DNA from: Miscanthus floridulus
Taxonomy: Eukaryota; Streptophyta; Magnoliopsida; Poales; Poaceae
NCBI RefSeq assembly: GCF_019320115.1
Contig: NC_089591.1
Span: forward strand, 57,226,078 to 57,290,077
Direction: 5' to 3'
Length of the DNA: 64,000 nt
Position numbers and translations under genes: made by a program. Positions 43,050-54,710 of the stretch are shown piece after piece. The notes under the pieces are model-generated. The model did no database searches. It saw nothing but the letters and a program-made list of their open reading frames with translations, and was not told the DNA's origin. The first letter of the stretch is position 1, and the number at the start of each line of letters is the position of its first letter.

Positions 43050-45027
43050 CTACCACAGCGTGCACACCTCCCCGGCGCCATCGAGGTTCCACAGGCTGCC
43101 CCACGTGGCGCCGTCCTCCTCGCTGGACCCGTACTCGTCGCTGGCCGTGGAGCCGCAGCAGCTGCCGGCGGTGCCGCCGCCCTGCCCGCCGCCGGCGCCG
43201 TGGAGGAGGAGGAGGTCGTCGCAGGACATGGGGCACATGATGAAGCAGTCCATGGCGTCGACGTGCATGATCAGGTCCCCGGCCGCATCGGTGGCTACCG
43301 CCGTCGTCGGCGCCGCGCACGCGTCACCGGCGGTTGCGCTGCCACGGTCGTCGTCGTCGGCCGTGGCGCCGGTGCAGCACGTGCCGCGGCGCTGGTCCCC
43401 GTCCTCTTCAAGCTGACCAATTAGAGACTGCTGCTGCTGCTGCTGCATCATTTCTTGGCGCTGCTTGAGAAACCGGGCTCTCGCGCGCTCGATGCTCTTG
43501 GACGGCTTGCCCTTCTTGAAGTGCGTCCTCCAGTAGTTCTTGATCTCGTTGTCCGTCCTGCCAGGGAGGCTGTGAGCGATCGTCGACCACCTGCTTACAG
43601 TATAATACAGATGCCAAAGAGTTTTAGCGCATCAGGTACAGCTTTGTTTATTTCATGTTCAGTACAGAATAACACAATAAAAAGTTCACATGATGGGTGC
43701 GCTAATTAATTAATCTACAGTACCTGTTTCCCCACAAAGCATGGAGCTGGACTATGATGCTCTCCTCTTGGGGTGTGATCTTACCCCGTTTCAGATCTGG
43801 TCTCAGGTAGTTGACCCACCGCAGCCTGCAGCTCTTGCCACTTCTCTTGAGCCCTGAGTCAAGCATAAAAGGCCAAAATGAGAATGGGAGGGATCTTATT
43901 AGATGAATAGCTCAATCTATATATCACGCATGTGCGCCAACAAGTGATGGTAAATCACTAACTTTATTAAGTGGTAAGTAAGGGATGGCTGTCATGATAT
44001 AACCAACTAACTAAAAGGAACAAAAAGGTTTTGATAAAAAAGACTGGCAACTCTAGCTCTATTTTTTCTTGAAAATTGACTGATAGGTACACCTGTACTC
44101 ATCAGCATATGGAGATGTATAGGCATCCAATGATAGTATTAACGAGGAGCTTGGGCTGTGAACCGGTTAAACTAAGTCGCACATCACTGCTGGAGATATA
44201 CTCACTCTCACATCATGATTCACTCTGGACCTGTTTGTGCGAGTGCATGGCCTTCCGCGGCTTCTGCTCAGCTAGTCAACTCCATATATAGTACAAGCAC
44301 GCATCAATAGAAGGGAACTGTGGGAGAAGTTTGCTTTTGAGAAGTTCATTTCAAAAGCCGTCTGTTTGTGATTTGTAAAAGTGAGGGTTTTTGAAACGGT
44401 CTCAGTCTTATCATCAAAAGTAGGCTTCTCCATTTGCCTCAGGTTGCATGCTTGCATTAGAATTTGAGGAACGAATGGGATCTAGTACACCCACGAGACG
44501 ATACTAGCTAGCTAATCCTGAAGATGGATATCCTGTTTTACTCTCTGTATCCACCAGTGTACAATCATGTGTATGGCACTCGCGGCAACGGTGGCAGCAG
44601 CAAGTTGGCAAGCAAAGGGAAGGGAGTCGATCGTGCATGGTAGAATCCTGGGACACATGAAGATCCTCTGCAAGTTGCTCCACCTGAAGATATCTTGGAA
44701 AATCACAAGCCTCAAGTAGGTGCATACCGCACACCACCGTCAGGTTTTTTTTTACGGCCGTGCAACTTGCAGAGACTGAATAATTTACAAGTTGTGCAGC
44801 AAACCTGCTGTTTGGTGAAAAGAGCTCGGTCGTAATTGGCGAGGTATTATTAAGAGCAGGCAGTATTGTACAGATACAGTACCTGCAAGCTTGGAGACGG
44901 AGTTCCACCTCCCTTCGCCGTGCTGCGTGACATGGTCGACGAGCAGCTTGTCCTCCTGGCTGGTCCAGGGGCCCTTCCTCCACCCGTCCACCTCCTCCTG
45001 CCTTCCCCAGCCGAACGGGCCCTCCAT
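43050..45027 (-). CDS. R2R3-MYB transcription factor, copy B
   Basis: Exons 44883-45027, 43724-43853 and 43050-43590 encode 271 residues. R2 and R3 motifs match copy A ([42 protein letters not shown]). Differences: His98 in R3 where A and most MYBs of this type have Arg, Gly3 and Phe5 at the N-terminus, and a six-codon longer segment before SLIGQL (EMM plus extra Gln). The six codons are in frame. A TATA-like run lies at 45260-45268. The gene looks intact. Whether His98 weakens DNA binding is unknown. Confidence 0.92.
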
Positions 45028-45725
45028 TGCCTTGCCTCCAACGGCCGGCTGCTGGTTTCCTGGAGAATTTTGTGCTGCTGCCCTTTAATTTGGCAGCTAG
45101 TAGCTAGCTCGTATCTACACTAGAGCCGGCCGGCCGGCGCGGGGGAGCACAGCACAGGAGAGCAAGCAGCTAGCCTTTCTTTGCCGTGATATGATGCTGC
45201 CTGTCCCGCAATGAGTGAGGCGAGGCCGGGCACGGAGGAGCGAGTGAGCCGCTGCCGCGTATATATATCGGCACCGGCGCGGCCCGGCGGGCTCTCGAGC
45301 TATTCCCTCTGTCGCTCGCCTCGCCCATCGGCCATCGCCAAAGGCCGCGTCGCTGTCGGTGGAATTCCATACTGTCGAGTTGGATTTCCCGAAATGCCCC
45401 TGCCTTAACGCACGGTAATGTAAATCTTCGATCGCTGTGGTGCGCCAAAGTTACCGCGTGTTTGTCGCCGCGAAACACGTGTTTGTCGCTGCCTTAACGC
45501 CGAGACAAGTTTTTGCCCCGCGGTGGTGCAACAACGTAACATGAGCTTCAATTTTGCCCGTAAATCTCTCACATACATGCTGCAACGATAGTATAACGAC
45601 TTTATTTTTAAGAACAACGCGACGATCGAGTGTTTTTCTTCTAGTTTTGTAAGTAGTGAAGAATATTAAGAAAAATGTTTATCCCATTTAGACATGAAAT
45701 AAAAAAAACTGCTAACTTTGCTACT

Positions 45726-46372
45726 CCTACATATTAATTAACATCTAGCTCCTTAATTAACAATTTGAGCTACTATACCTTCTTGCAGGAGTGCTGCAGA
45801 TCTGAAACAGAACAACATTATTAGTGCCGTAGGAGTGGTATATATCTTCTAGCATTTGTTGGTCGCTTCTCGGTTGGTCTGGTTTTGTGTTTTTTTTTTA
45901 CTTCAGGGTGTTTTTCTAGACTTTAAGTTATCGTCCAGGTGGACATCCAGTTGGGTTGTTGGCCGGTGTGCCGTGATGACGGTGAGCTTGGTCTCCTGTT
46001 GTTTGTTGTAATTCTTTTTTCTTGTCTTTTTTTGCTCGTCTAATAAAAATCCAACAAATCTCTTGCTGCCTTTCTAAAAAAAGTGCTATATATCAACACC
46101 TCGCATTGGTCGGTAAACAACTCCAGCAAGCGACGAGTGTTTACCCGGCCGGAATGGCTAGCAGGTATAATTATTAATCCTTGTGTCTCCAATACACTGC
46201 ATGGAGGACATACTTTTTGTGGATCGGATTCTAGAAAGCCGACGCGTGGGCACACACATTTGCAACAGGTGGTGACGTAACGTACAACGCTTAAAGATCG
46301 ACGGCAATTGTACTTGTAGCGATATATCGCGATCACTTTCCGACGCACAAACGAACTAAACTAATCCAGCCC
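45726..46372. mobile_element. 647-bp insert upstream of MYB B, probably including a LINE 3' end
   Basis: CTACT flanks it at 45721-45725 and 46373-46377, and copy A has one CTACT at 21515-21519. The part at about 45890-46080 ends 'aataaaaatccaacaaa' then a short A run, in the manner of a LINE or mRNA 3' end. The outer ends are not typical of any class I can name. A deletion in A between the two CTACT words is the alternative. Confidence 0.5.
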
Positions 46373-46818
46373 CTACTTAAGCGATGAACACGACATCACG
46401 CGTGCCCCGTACCTAGCTGCTGCTGATCTCTCGGCCGGTTCATCAGCATGTTGTGAGCTGGCACGCGGTAACAAATTAATGGTTAATTATATTTATATAG
46501 CTAGCTAGATGCATGTATGTGTGATCATGGCCCCTTACTTTGGAACAAAGAAAAAGGAAATGTTACTCTGATCAGATCACCTGATCGATCTCTGTCACCA
46601 TCAGGTAAATAAAGGACAGTGTACACACGAGCCTAGAGTAGCTTTGTCCATATATGTGCGAGATAGTATACCTTTCCCCTTCGTTTGTAGGAGTACTCCG
46701 TATACTTAGGGCACGTACAACGCTTGTGTTTGCAGCCGTCTGTACGCATCTACCGAGGCAAAAACATCAGAGTTAACGCGGAGAGAGAGTGCTGCCGCCG
46801 CCTCAGGAGACGACGGCC

Positions 46819-48150
46819 GTGGCTCGTGCTCCCAGAGCAGCCTATATATGGCTCCTTCTACCGTTGTACGTCTCGCTGCGAGCAGACGCTGGCGTGGTCC
46901 GATCGCGTGCGGCAAGCGAGTAATAGCGGCAAAATCCCATCGCTGCTACGGCGTGCGCTCCTCTGCATCCGTTGCTGGAAGATGATATGCAAAGGTGCTG
47001 AGTATTTTCGCATGGAACATGAAACTTCCGTCAGATAGTCTGAAAATTGAGTGGCTCTTTCATCCATTGCCGTTCTATCAGATAGTAGTAATTTCAGCAG
47101 CTTTGGATATTAGTAATCATTGAAGATCCTTTTGCTTTCTTGTGGATGTGAACGGCAGTGAAGCTTCCTTGTGTAGTCGTATTATGTTTTATTAATTATG
47201 GAAATTTTGTTTTATTATATTATATATAAATATGTTCATGTTTGATCTTTATTTATTAAAAGGCATGACAACAGTATACATGAGTATATTTACGGTTGAT
47301 CATGGCTACATACAAGCGTTAGGGAATTAACAGAAAGTCAAACAGACAACCTATTGTACGCTCTCTATCTATTTAGCGTGTCCATATTTTCCGTACCGGT
47401 TGATAGCTCTTTTCTTCTGTTGTAATAATAAGATGACGATTGTATGATACTCGGATTATCACCCAAAGGGCAAGTTCGGAAGACCGCACCTAACAAGAGG
47501 AATCATGTAAACAAAGTCCTTTTGGACCCTTACCCCTTCGAGAGATCTCCTCGTCGTGACATCCAACAAAGAATGAATGATGCGCTTATATATGCTAATT
47601 TAGTAGATCATCACTAGATCTCCAACCAGGGATTAAGTATTGGTATTTGGTACGGTACCTAATGGTCGCCCCTCCACGTACCCCTCACATTGCGTAGAGC
47701 CGTAGGCCCCCCCCTGCCTCCTTGGCGTGCTCTCCTCCGGTCCCCTCACGATCTCGCCTCGTCACCTAATCATCTCTTTGGAAGCCACACCAACTATAGG
47801 GATACAAATGGCTTGCGGCGCTTGCCTACGAATACATAAATATATTTAATTTTTACAAATTATTAGGGAATTCTATTAAGGTTTTTTTTTTTGCGAGCAG
47901 GCATTCTATTAAGTTAAAGTTAAACTATAAACCTATTCGCAAGTTTGTGGATACCTTAAGACCCAACACCAACAAATACTCTGTCCGCATAAAAAAGTAT
48001 AAGCATAGTATCAGGTTAAGTCATCTCAAATTTAACTAAATTTGTATAATATTTGAAAATTTAAATATTTAATAAGTGTCATTAAATTGATCGTTGAATA
48101 TAATCATAATTCAATATTTATATAATAATATATATGTGTATATATACCAT
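46819..48150. other. Unique flank beyond duplication B, no gene recognised
   Basis: It starts with a TATATATGG-containing GC-rich stretch (46819-46980) and then AT-rich DNA. A C run lies near 47708-47716. A MITE-like AT-rich block occurs at about 47975-48150. No coding family recognised on either strand. Confidence 0.35.
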
Positions 48151-48577
48151 CTAAACCTAATATTAACAGTGGTAAATTTCTTTTTTCCTCATCTCACTCC
48201 CTCCCTATCTGTGTGTCCCTCACTCAACTTGCATCTCTCTCGGTCTTTCGCTCCTCCTCACTCTCACCCTTCTTGCTTAGAGTTTGGTACTACAAAACCA
48301 TTCATGTTATGGTCAAGCTGTCCGAGCCCGTTCGTGTCGCGGTGCACATGCAAATTTGTGGCTCGTCTTTTTTACTTAAGAGGTGCACACAAAGCAATAT
48401 CGATTTATTTAAGTTGAGTCTTTTATTGCACTAACATTTATTATAGGTCTTGAATTTTTTATTGAAGGTTGGGCCAAGCCTAATTAAATCCAACAAAATA
48501 GCTAGTTCATTATCATTGGCACAAGCACTGCACAAACAAATTGTACGTCCCGTTGCAACATGAGTATGTTTGCTAGT
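48150..48577 (+). mobile_element. Possible short non-autonomous Helitron
   Basis: The 3' end reads CGTCCCGTTGCAAC and, 22 bases on, CTAGT (48573-48577), like the decayed hairpin and CTAGT terminus of plant Helitrons. Just after it, 'actatattaaaagcagtaaatttcttt' resembles 'aatattaacagtggtaaatttcttt' at about 48160, so a second related unit may begin at 48578. Confidence 0.35.
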
Positions 48578-51450
48578 ACTATATTAAAAGCAGTAAATTT
48601 CTTTGTCTGTCCCTTACTCTCATGTATATCTTAGTCTGTCACTAGCTCCCCTGTCCATTTGTCCCTCAGTCCCACAACTCTTCTTTTGTCTCTCAATTAG
48701 CCGTTCCTCACTTTCACTCTTCTCGTTTTCACGAGTGGCAAACATAGATCCATGTCAGGAGTCTAAGGCCTGAGTGGCAAATGTAGACCCACGATAGGAG
48801 TCCATGGCACAATTTGTGGGTGTGTGGCTTGACTGTCTGTGCCTGAGTTGGTGACGCGAGAAAAGCGTGGGTGTGTGACTTACCTTTCTTAACTTTACAA
48901 TTGGTGCATACAAATACATATCCATCTTTTTAAGCTTACTAATACTATTTTTATAAATTAAAAACTTAAATAATTTATTAGAGATGGAACTAGAAGTCTA
49001 GAATTGTTTTTTTTTTCAGACGGTGGTAGAGACCGAATGCATCACCGCGCGCATCAGCACCACATGGCGCTAGCTAGCTAAGCCAGCTCCATCTATTCCG
49101 GTTAAAACAAGTCGTAGACGTCCTTGTTGCTGCCCGCGCGTGCCACACATCAGGCTAGCAGCATCCATGGTGCGCTTCGCTGTTGCGCCGATGGGTACCA
49201 CCCGGCCAACCGCGCCGCGCCACCCGCCCGCGCCATCGCCGCGGGGGGCAGGGGCAGCGCTAGCTAGCGCAGCACAGCGCCACAGCGACGTCGCCCGTAA
49301 AATAAACTTGGCTGCTATTTCGGGCAACTGGGCAAGCGAGCACGTACGTACGGCGCGGGCAGGGGCCGGGCGCACGGGGTGGTTCGCGCATCGCCGTCTC
49401 CGCTCGTGGGTGCGGTGACTTTGGCGCCTCACGCCGGCCGGCGACAGGTGTCGCCTGCTCCGCCAGCCGCCTTGTTTAATCGCGTCTCGCCAACTCCGGT
49501 GAGCATAAAGCACGGCCTCGGACCACAGAGACAAGGCCAGATCGATCGCCCCCGGCATATATATAATCATCATCTAGAGGTTAGCTCGCTAGGGCTTTGT
49601 AGTACATGTTACGGCCGGGTCTTCATTATTCGATCGCTCTAGCTTTCTCTGTCTGGTTGCATGTCGTTTGCTTTCGGCCATTGCACGTAGGCCGCATCGC
49701 ATATATTCGAGCTGGTTTTGATTAGTGGTTTCCATTGCGTGATGTGGCTCAGGCAAAGGGTTATGTTAATGCTTGTGCGGTGAAATGAAGCATCCTCCAT
49801 TTATATAAAACTACTAGTACCATATATATCTATGTACTGATGGTGTGACGAGGCATTGGGGCTACAATGCATGTCTCGCTTTCCTCATTTTCTACTTTGA
49901 GATCCAGAAGGCTCCCGAAAAGCCTGCTGTTCATATATTAAAAAACCCCCAAAAGCTGGGCGTAGCTACGCATATACATTTATTTGGATTGGAGTGGTAT
50001 GTTTATACTCCAAGCAAGCTCATCATCTGGGTCATATCACAGAACTTGGGAGCTAAAAGTAGAAAGCAAGATACGGTCCCGACACAAAGCTAGCTAGTTA
50101 GTTGCGCTAGCTAGCTAGCAACAGTAACGTCCGCCAAATGGTGTGTGAGATCGAGTTTGAGATAATGCTAAAGTGAGGCACTAAATGGTCGCTCTCGACC
50201 GTGACCTGCTTTATTACACCTCAAGGGCAAAGGTAAATTGCACCAGCGCAGCAGGCACCAGGAGTAACTTAATTTGGTTGCTTGCACGTTCGTTCTCTCG
50301 AGATTGCACACATAGACGTTTCCTCGTCTCCACCATCTCGGTTAGCTTAATTTTAGTTTACGCTCAGTTACTATCTTTGAACAAACTTTCTTTTCTTGCG
50401 AATTAAGTTATTAGCAATTCTATGAATAGACGATTCAAACAAAACAAATAATACGAGTCTATCTACAGGGCACTCGAATGCTTTGGAGGCCGAAAACACT
50501 CGATTTTTTCTTCACAACTTCTTTTTTCTTAAGCCCGAGGCGCCATTATCGTCGCCCACCGCCCTGCTGCGGCGTGATAGGGCCTCACAGGAGCTCCAAC
50601 GTCGCAGCCGCGCCCGAGGCAGCCTCCTTGTCCCCCCTCTCCCCGCCGCCGTCATGGCCATTATGGGTGCTCCCATCCTAACTTGGCCTGGCTGCCTCCA
50701 CCGTCGTCAGAACCCTAACGCCGTCCTACCGCGCTGCCCCACCGCCTGGCTGGCCTGCCTCCCCTGAGTTCCTTCTAAGCCTACCAGAGTTAGGGAAAAA
50801 AGGGAGGATAGGCCGGAGATGGAGAAGAATGTAAGTGTTGAGAGAAAGAGGAACACTCAATTAAGTGCCATTTAGCATTACTCAATAATATATCTGTCAT
50901 TCTTGATCTACAACTCGAGCTCCCACTAGTACTAGTCCGCAGATCACTGCCGGCCGCGGAAGGTACATCCGTTTCCTGGTTTTATCGTGTTATTGGGCAG
51001 GTATGTGATTGGTATGCTCGATCTTGTCTAGACATGCCAACGATCGAGCCGGTCATTAATCAACTCGGACGGGATACTACAGTTACAACATTTGCTGCCC
51101 GGTCTCAAGTTTAACATTTATCAATGTTCCGGCAGTAACAAAGCGGTAAGAAAATACTCCTTTGATAGGAATCTAGGCCTTGCAAAGGGGAGCTAAATAA
51201 GCACTCAAATGGTTGACATTCGCCGTGGAGGCACCAAGTCCTTGGGGGAAATTCTTGCTAGCTAGGCGACGTGAAAATAAAAAACAAACTAGTGGTATCT
51301 GTTCCATCTTGTACGCAGCAGCCTGATCCATCCACGAGTACATGGCATCCTTGCAGAACCTTAGGCGTGAAGTGAAGCAAGAATCATGGTGTCGCCTGTC
51401 GCGAGATGTCTAAACAGTGAAACATGCTCGGTTGCACGAACCTCACAGTT
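48578..51450. other. Intergenic, no gene recognised
   Basis: GC-rich islands lie at 49130-49550 and 50520-50770, with open frames on both strands but no domain or motif I can name. The rest is AT-rich with 'ctagctagctag' palindromes. No RNA gene, LTR or inverted-repeat element with clear ends is visible. Confidence 0.35.
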
Positions 51451-51469
51451 CACTAATCTAGATCAGGAC

Positions 51470-51840
51470 AATACTGCCGGTTCAAAACACTTCATCACCG
51501 TTGGATTTTGATCCGGCACAATCAAACCGGCAGTGATGAGGGTTAGCTATTATTGTCGGTTCCTACAAACCGGCAGTGTTCTGCAACTTCACTGTCGGTC
51601 CTTTACACAACACGACAAAGTTCAGTTCCACCAACACTGTCGGTTCATGAGATCACCCGGCAGTGTAACCTCGAACATCACTGTCGGTTTGTGTCTTTAG
51701 CCGGCAGTGTTGTGGTAACCAGCGCTGCCGGTTTGGGACAAGTCCCGGCAGGGATGTCTAAGTCAATGCTACCGGTTTGTGGCTTAAGCCGGCAGTGCCA
51801 TCTTGTCCATCACTGTCAGTTTGTTGCTAACCGCAGTAAT
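51470..51840. repeat. CACTA subterminal repeat array
   Basis: About 12-14 words of the type ACTGTCGGTT(T/C) and (A/C)CCGGCAGTG occur in alternating orientation, spaced 20-40 bases apart. Such arrays bind the CACTA-encoded TNP1-type protein in the family. Confidence 0.75.
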
Positions 51841-52059
51841 GGTCCGTTCGCATTTTATTGTTTTATAATTTATTTTAATTTATATTTTTTCGGGGAATCG
51901 GGTTTCGCTTTATATACGCTACGTAGACGATAGGTCCATCAATATTAAACATTACAAATGTTACGGTTATAGTTCAAATGTTCTTATCAAGATCTCGATC
52001 CCTCAAAATAAAAAGAAATTATTCGATAAGATGAAGCATGCTTCTCAGACTTCTTACAA

Positions 52060-53928
52060 TAATCTAGCGAGTCGCTCTGAGCCATACTGGTCCTTGAACT
52101 TCACGAATTGTGCAATGGAAAATACTCCATCTTTTTCCAATACCTTGGCTAAGATGAGTTTTGCTAGCTCCGATTGCAGTGCGACGATCTCCATGTCTAA
52201 TAGCCTTTCGTGGTTATATTTCTTGCACTGTCATTCAAAAAAAGATGATATCCAAAGATGAATCAGAAAATCATTTTGTTAAATTATTAACAAACATAAA
52301 TGAAATGGGATTATACACACCAACTTATCCGCTTCTCCTGATTTCCCGCCGATGTAGCGAAGTATTGCCCACATTACATAAAACCCGCATTCATTGTTTC
52401 TCACCGGCTATTTTAGGTACTTTCCCTCTATTTCGACAACCTTGAATGAGACCTGCGTCCCACCGATATGTCTTCTTCGGATACTGTGCAACATTAAAAG
52501 GAGAAACATTAGAAAGCGATATGTGTGATTAATTAGAAAATAATATGTTATTAGGATCGCTTACTAATTCAGCACTGTCACCGGTGCATCAGATGATGAA
52601 ATGTTTTTTTCTTCGAGTCCCACACCTCGATCAGATTTTTAGCAAGATTGATATAAATAAAGATGAAATAGTTGCTGCAATCACAGAATCCTAATTATCG
52701 AATAATCTTAACAAAAAAGAAGCATAAAAATAAAAGCCGAGAACACATACTCGCAGTTGTAGGCTAGAAGTATGTGGGTTTTGTTCTTCATCTTGAGTTC
52801 ATCGAAAACAACAATCAATCTCTCTTTCAGGTCTTCCACGTCACATCCATGGATGCCTAAACATGTCTTCTTAATGACTCGCCCGGGGTCCAAGAAGCCT
52901 ATGTTATCCCATTTACTTTTTAGTATGCAAAATTTTGCTATACACCTACATAAAATCATGGGAAGTGCTCAAAAGTTAACAATTTGTGTCTCGAGAGAGT
53001 AGTTAATTGCAATATCGTACGTGTAGGGTACTTACATAGTCTATAGCGTCAATATTTGTGAATCGAGAGAGTGTTTCTGGTATAGTTGGAACAAGCATTC
53101 TCACTTAACATCGAACTTCTCTTTTTCAGGATAATAAAAAATATGTTGCGAACGGATAATAACCTCAAAACCAAAGTCCTCTGTCTCTGTTGCTTGAGCC
53201 ATGTAATATTCATACAAATGGTGTATATATATTGTCAAATTTTTATACTCGTCATCGAGAACCAAAAGATTGCCCCTTTCATACTTCATTGCCGCTGTTC
53301 CCGTCCCTTATACATCATAATAGATGTTCGTGGCCTCTTTCATGGTTAATTTGGGGTTGTCTTCTATGTACTTCCGTATCTTCCTTAAATCTTAATTGTG
53401 TATTTCTTCGGCTCTTATTGTAGTGTACTGATTCTGTGTTTGCCTTTCGAATTCGAACTTCAACAAACACTGAGGTAGTGAGACACATAGATTGAAGAAA
53501 CTAACACAATCTTCCTTCGAGATGTGTGCTGTAAATTTTTCTTTCATTAAGTTTGTAACGCTGACACTGAACGACCTTTTGTTTTTTGTTGGTCAACTTT
53601 GGGAGCATTAGCGACCGAATCCAACGACCTTTTTCTGCGACTGCGAGGATGCCTTTGATCTTATTTTGGGATGAGGTGGAGGAGGAGGAGGATGATGACG
53701 ACGAGAATTCTGTTTTTCCGAGACTGATGAAGATGGAGGAGGAGGAGGAGTCTTATCTTTTCTCAGGGTTGATGAAGATGGAGTTAGACAAGGAGAAATA
53801 GAAGGAGACCTCTGTCTTTTCGGGGGTGATGGCAAGGGATGAGGAGGGGAGTGATCTCTATTGGGAGAAGGTGAGTGATCATCGCGGGTGGGTGGAGACT
53901 CGCAGTCGTCCTCATCATCAGAGGACAA
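52060..53928 (-). pseudogene. CACTA-associated Ulp1-like (C48) cysteine protease relic
   Basis: N-terminal part at 53928: MSSDDEDDCESPP with a Ser/Pro-rich, basic region. Then at 53289-53101 a segment with YKNLTIYIHHLYEYYM. Then at 52959-52740 KSKWDNIGFLDPGRV and LIVVFDELKMKNKTHILLAYN. Further on come VWDSKKKTFHHL and ECGFYVMWAILRYIGG, which resembles the catalytic Cys motif of C48 peptidases, and a C-terminus near 52060 with FKDQYGSERLARLL. Stops and frame changes separate the pieces. Host-derived Ulp1 domains are common passengers of plant CACTA and MULE elements. Confidence 0.65.
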
Positions 53929-54710
53929 TTGGTGGTCAAGCTTAATGAAGCGCTTGCGCTAGGCCAGTAGAGAGCCCTTGTTATGACCAAGTTTCGGCCT
54001 ATGTTCTGTTGCGGGGTACTCAATGTGTATCTAGTTATACTTTTTATCAAGTATTCTATCAATGGTGACATGAGCATATCCCTATGGAATTGGGTGGCCA
54101 TTAATGGTCTCATCTCCTGCAGGCCAGGCCTGGCCGAGCGCCACCTTGTCCTTTGTCTATTTTCTGATGGATGTACAACTTGACATTGATGGGGTCAGTG
54201 ATGCCATCCACCGGATGAGGCACATTCGCATCTTCTTCGTTGAGTGGGGTCGATCCGCTCTCCTGTCCTAGCGATATCAGCCGTTTCTTGTTGCCGATCT
54301 GTTCTTCGGCGATGGGGTAATAGGCGACGACAAGTCATGGCTATGACATGATCGTGGTTAGTTTTGGCTGTGGACAACTACTAATAGCATATGCAAACAT
54401 AAAGAGAACATAAACTTAACATCAAACACAAACACCAAAATGAAGCAGCAATTCCAAAAATAAGATGGAACCTAGTTGGGGAAGCTACATAGAAAACTAA
54501 CTCATTGCAAGTGGCCACCCAAGTCATAAAAAGGTACACAACCAATTCCAATCTAGTCTTCTGATGACACCAACTAGGATACACCATCAACAAAACCATC
54601 ACGAGATAACATACGCTGCTGCAAATTAATACATGTACTGCAATTTTACACCTTCTATATTATACCAAGTGGCTTTGATTTAACTATCGTACCTAAATTC
54701 TGGTGCATGT

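Larger units (their letters stand above)
51451..54710 (-). mobile_element. CACTA element, partial, with subterminal repeats and Ulp1-like ORF
   Basis: A CACTAATC end is possible at 51451. Dense subterminal repeats at about 51470-51840 alternate CACTGTCGGTTTG-type and CCGGCAGTG-type words. An Ulp1-like protease relic on the minus strand follows. The opposite end and the TNP2 transposase are not in the window; the LTR element at 54711 adjoins this side and may be nested in it (inference). Confidence 0.65.

Noticed and set aside
49070..49573. 167-codon minus-strand frame
   Set aside because: Ala/Arg-rich composition in a GC island with competing frames; no domain, splice or start evidence.
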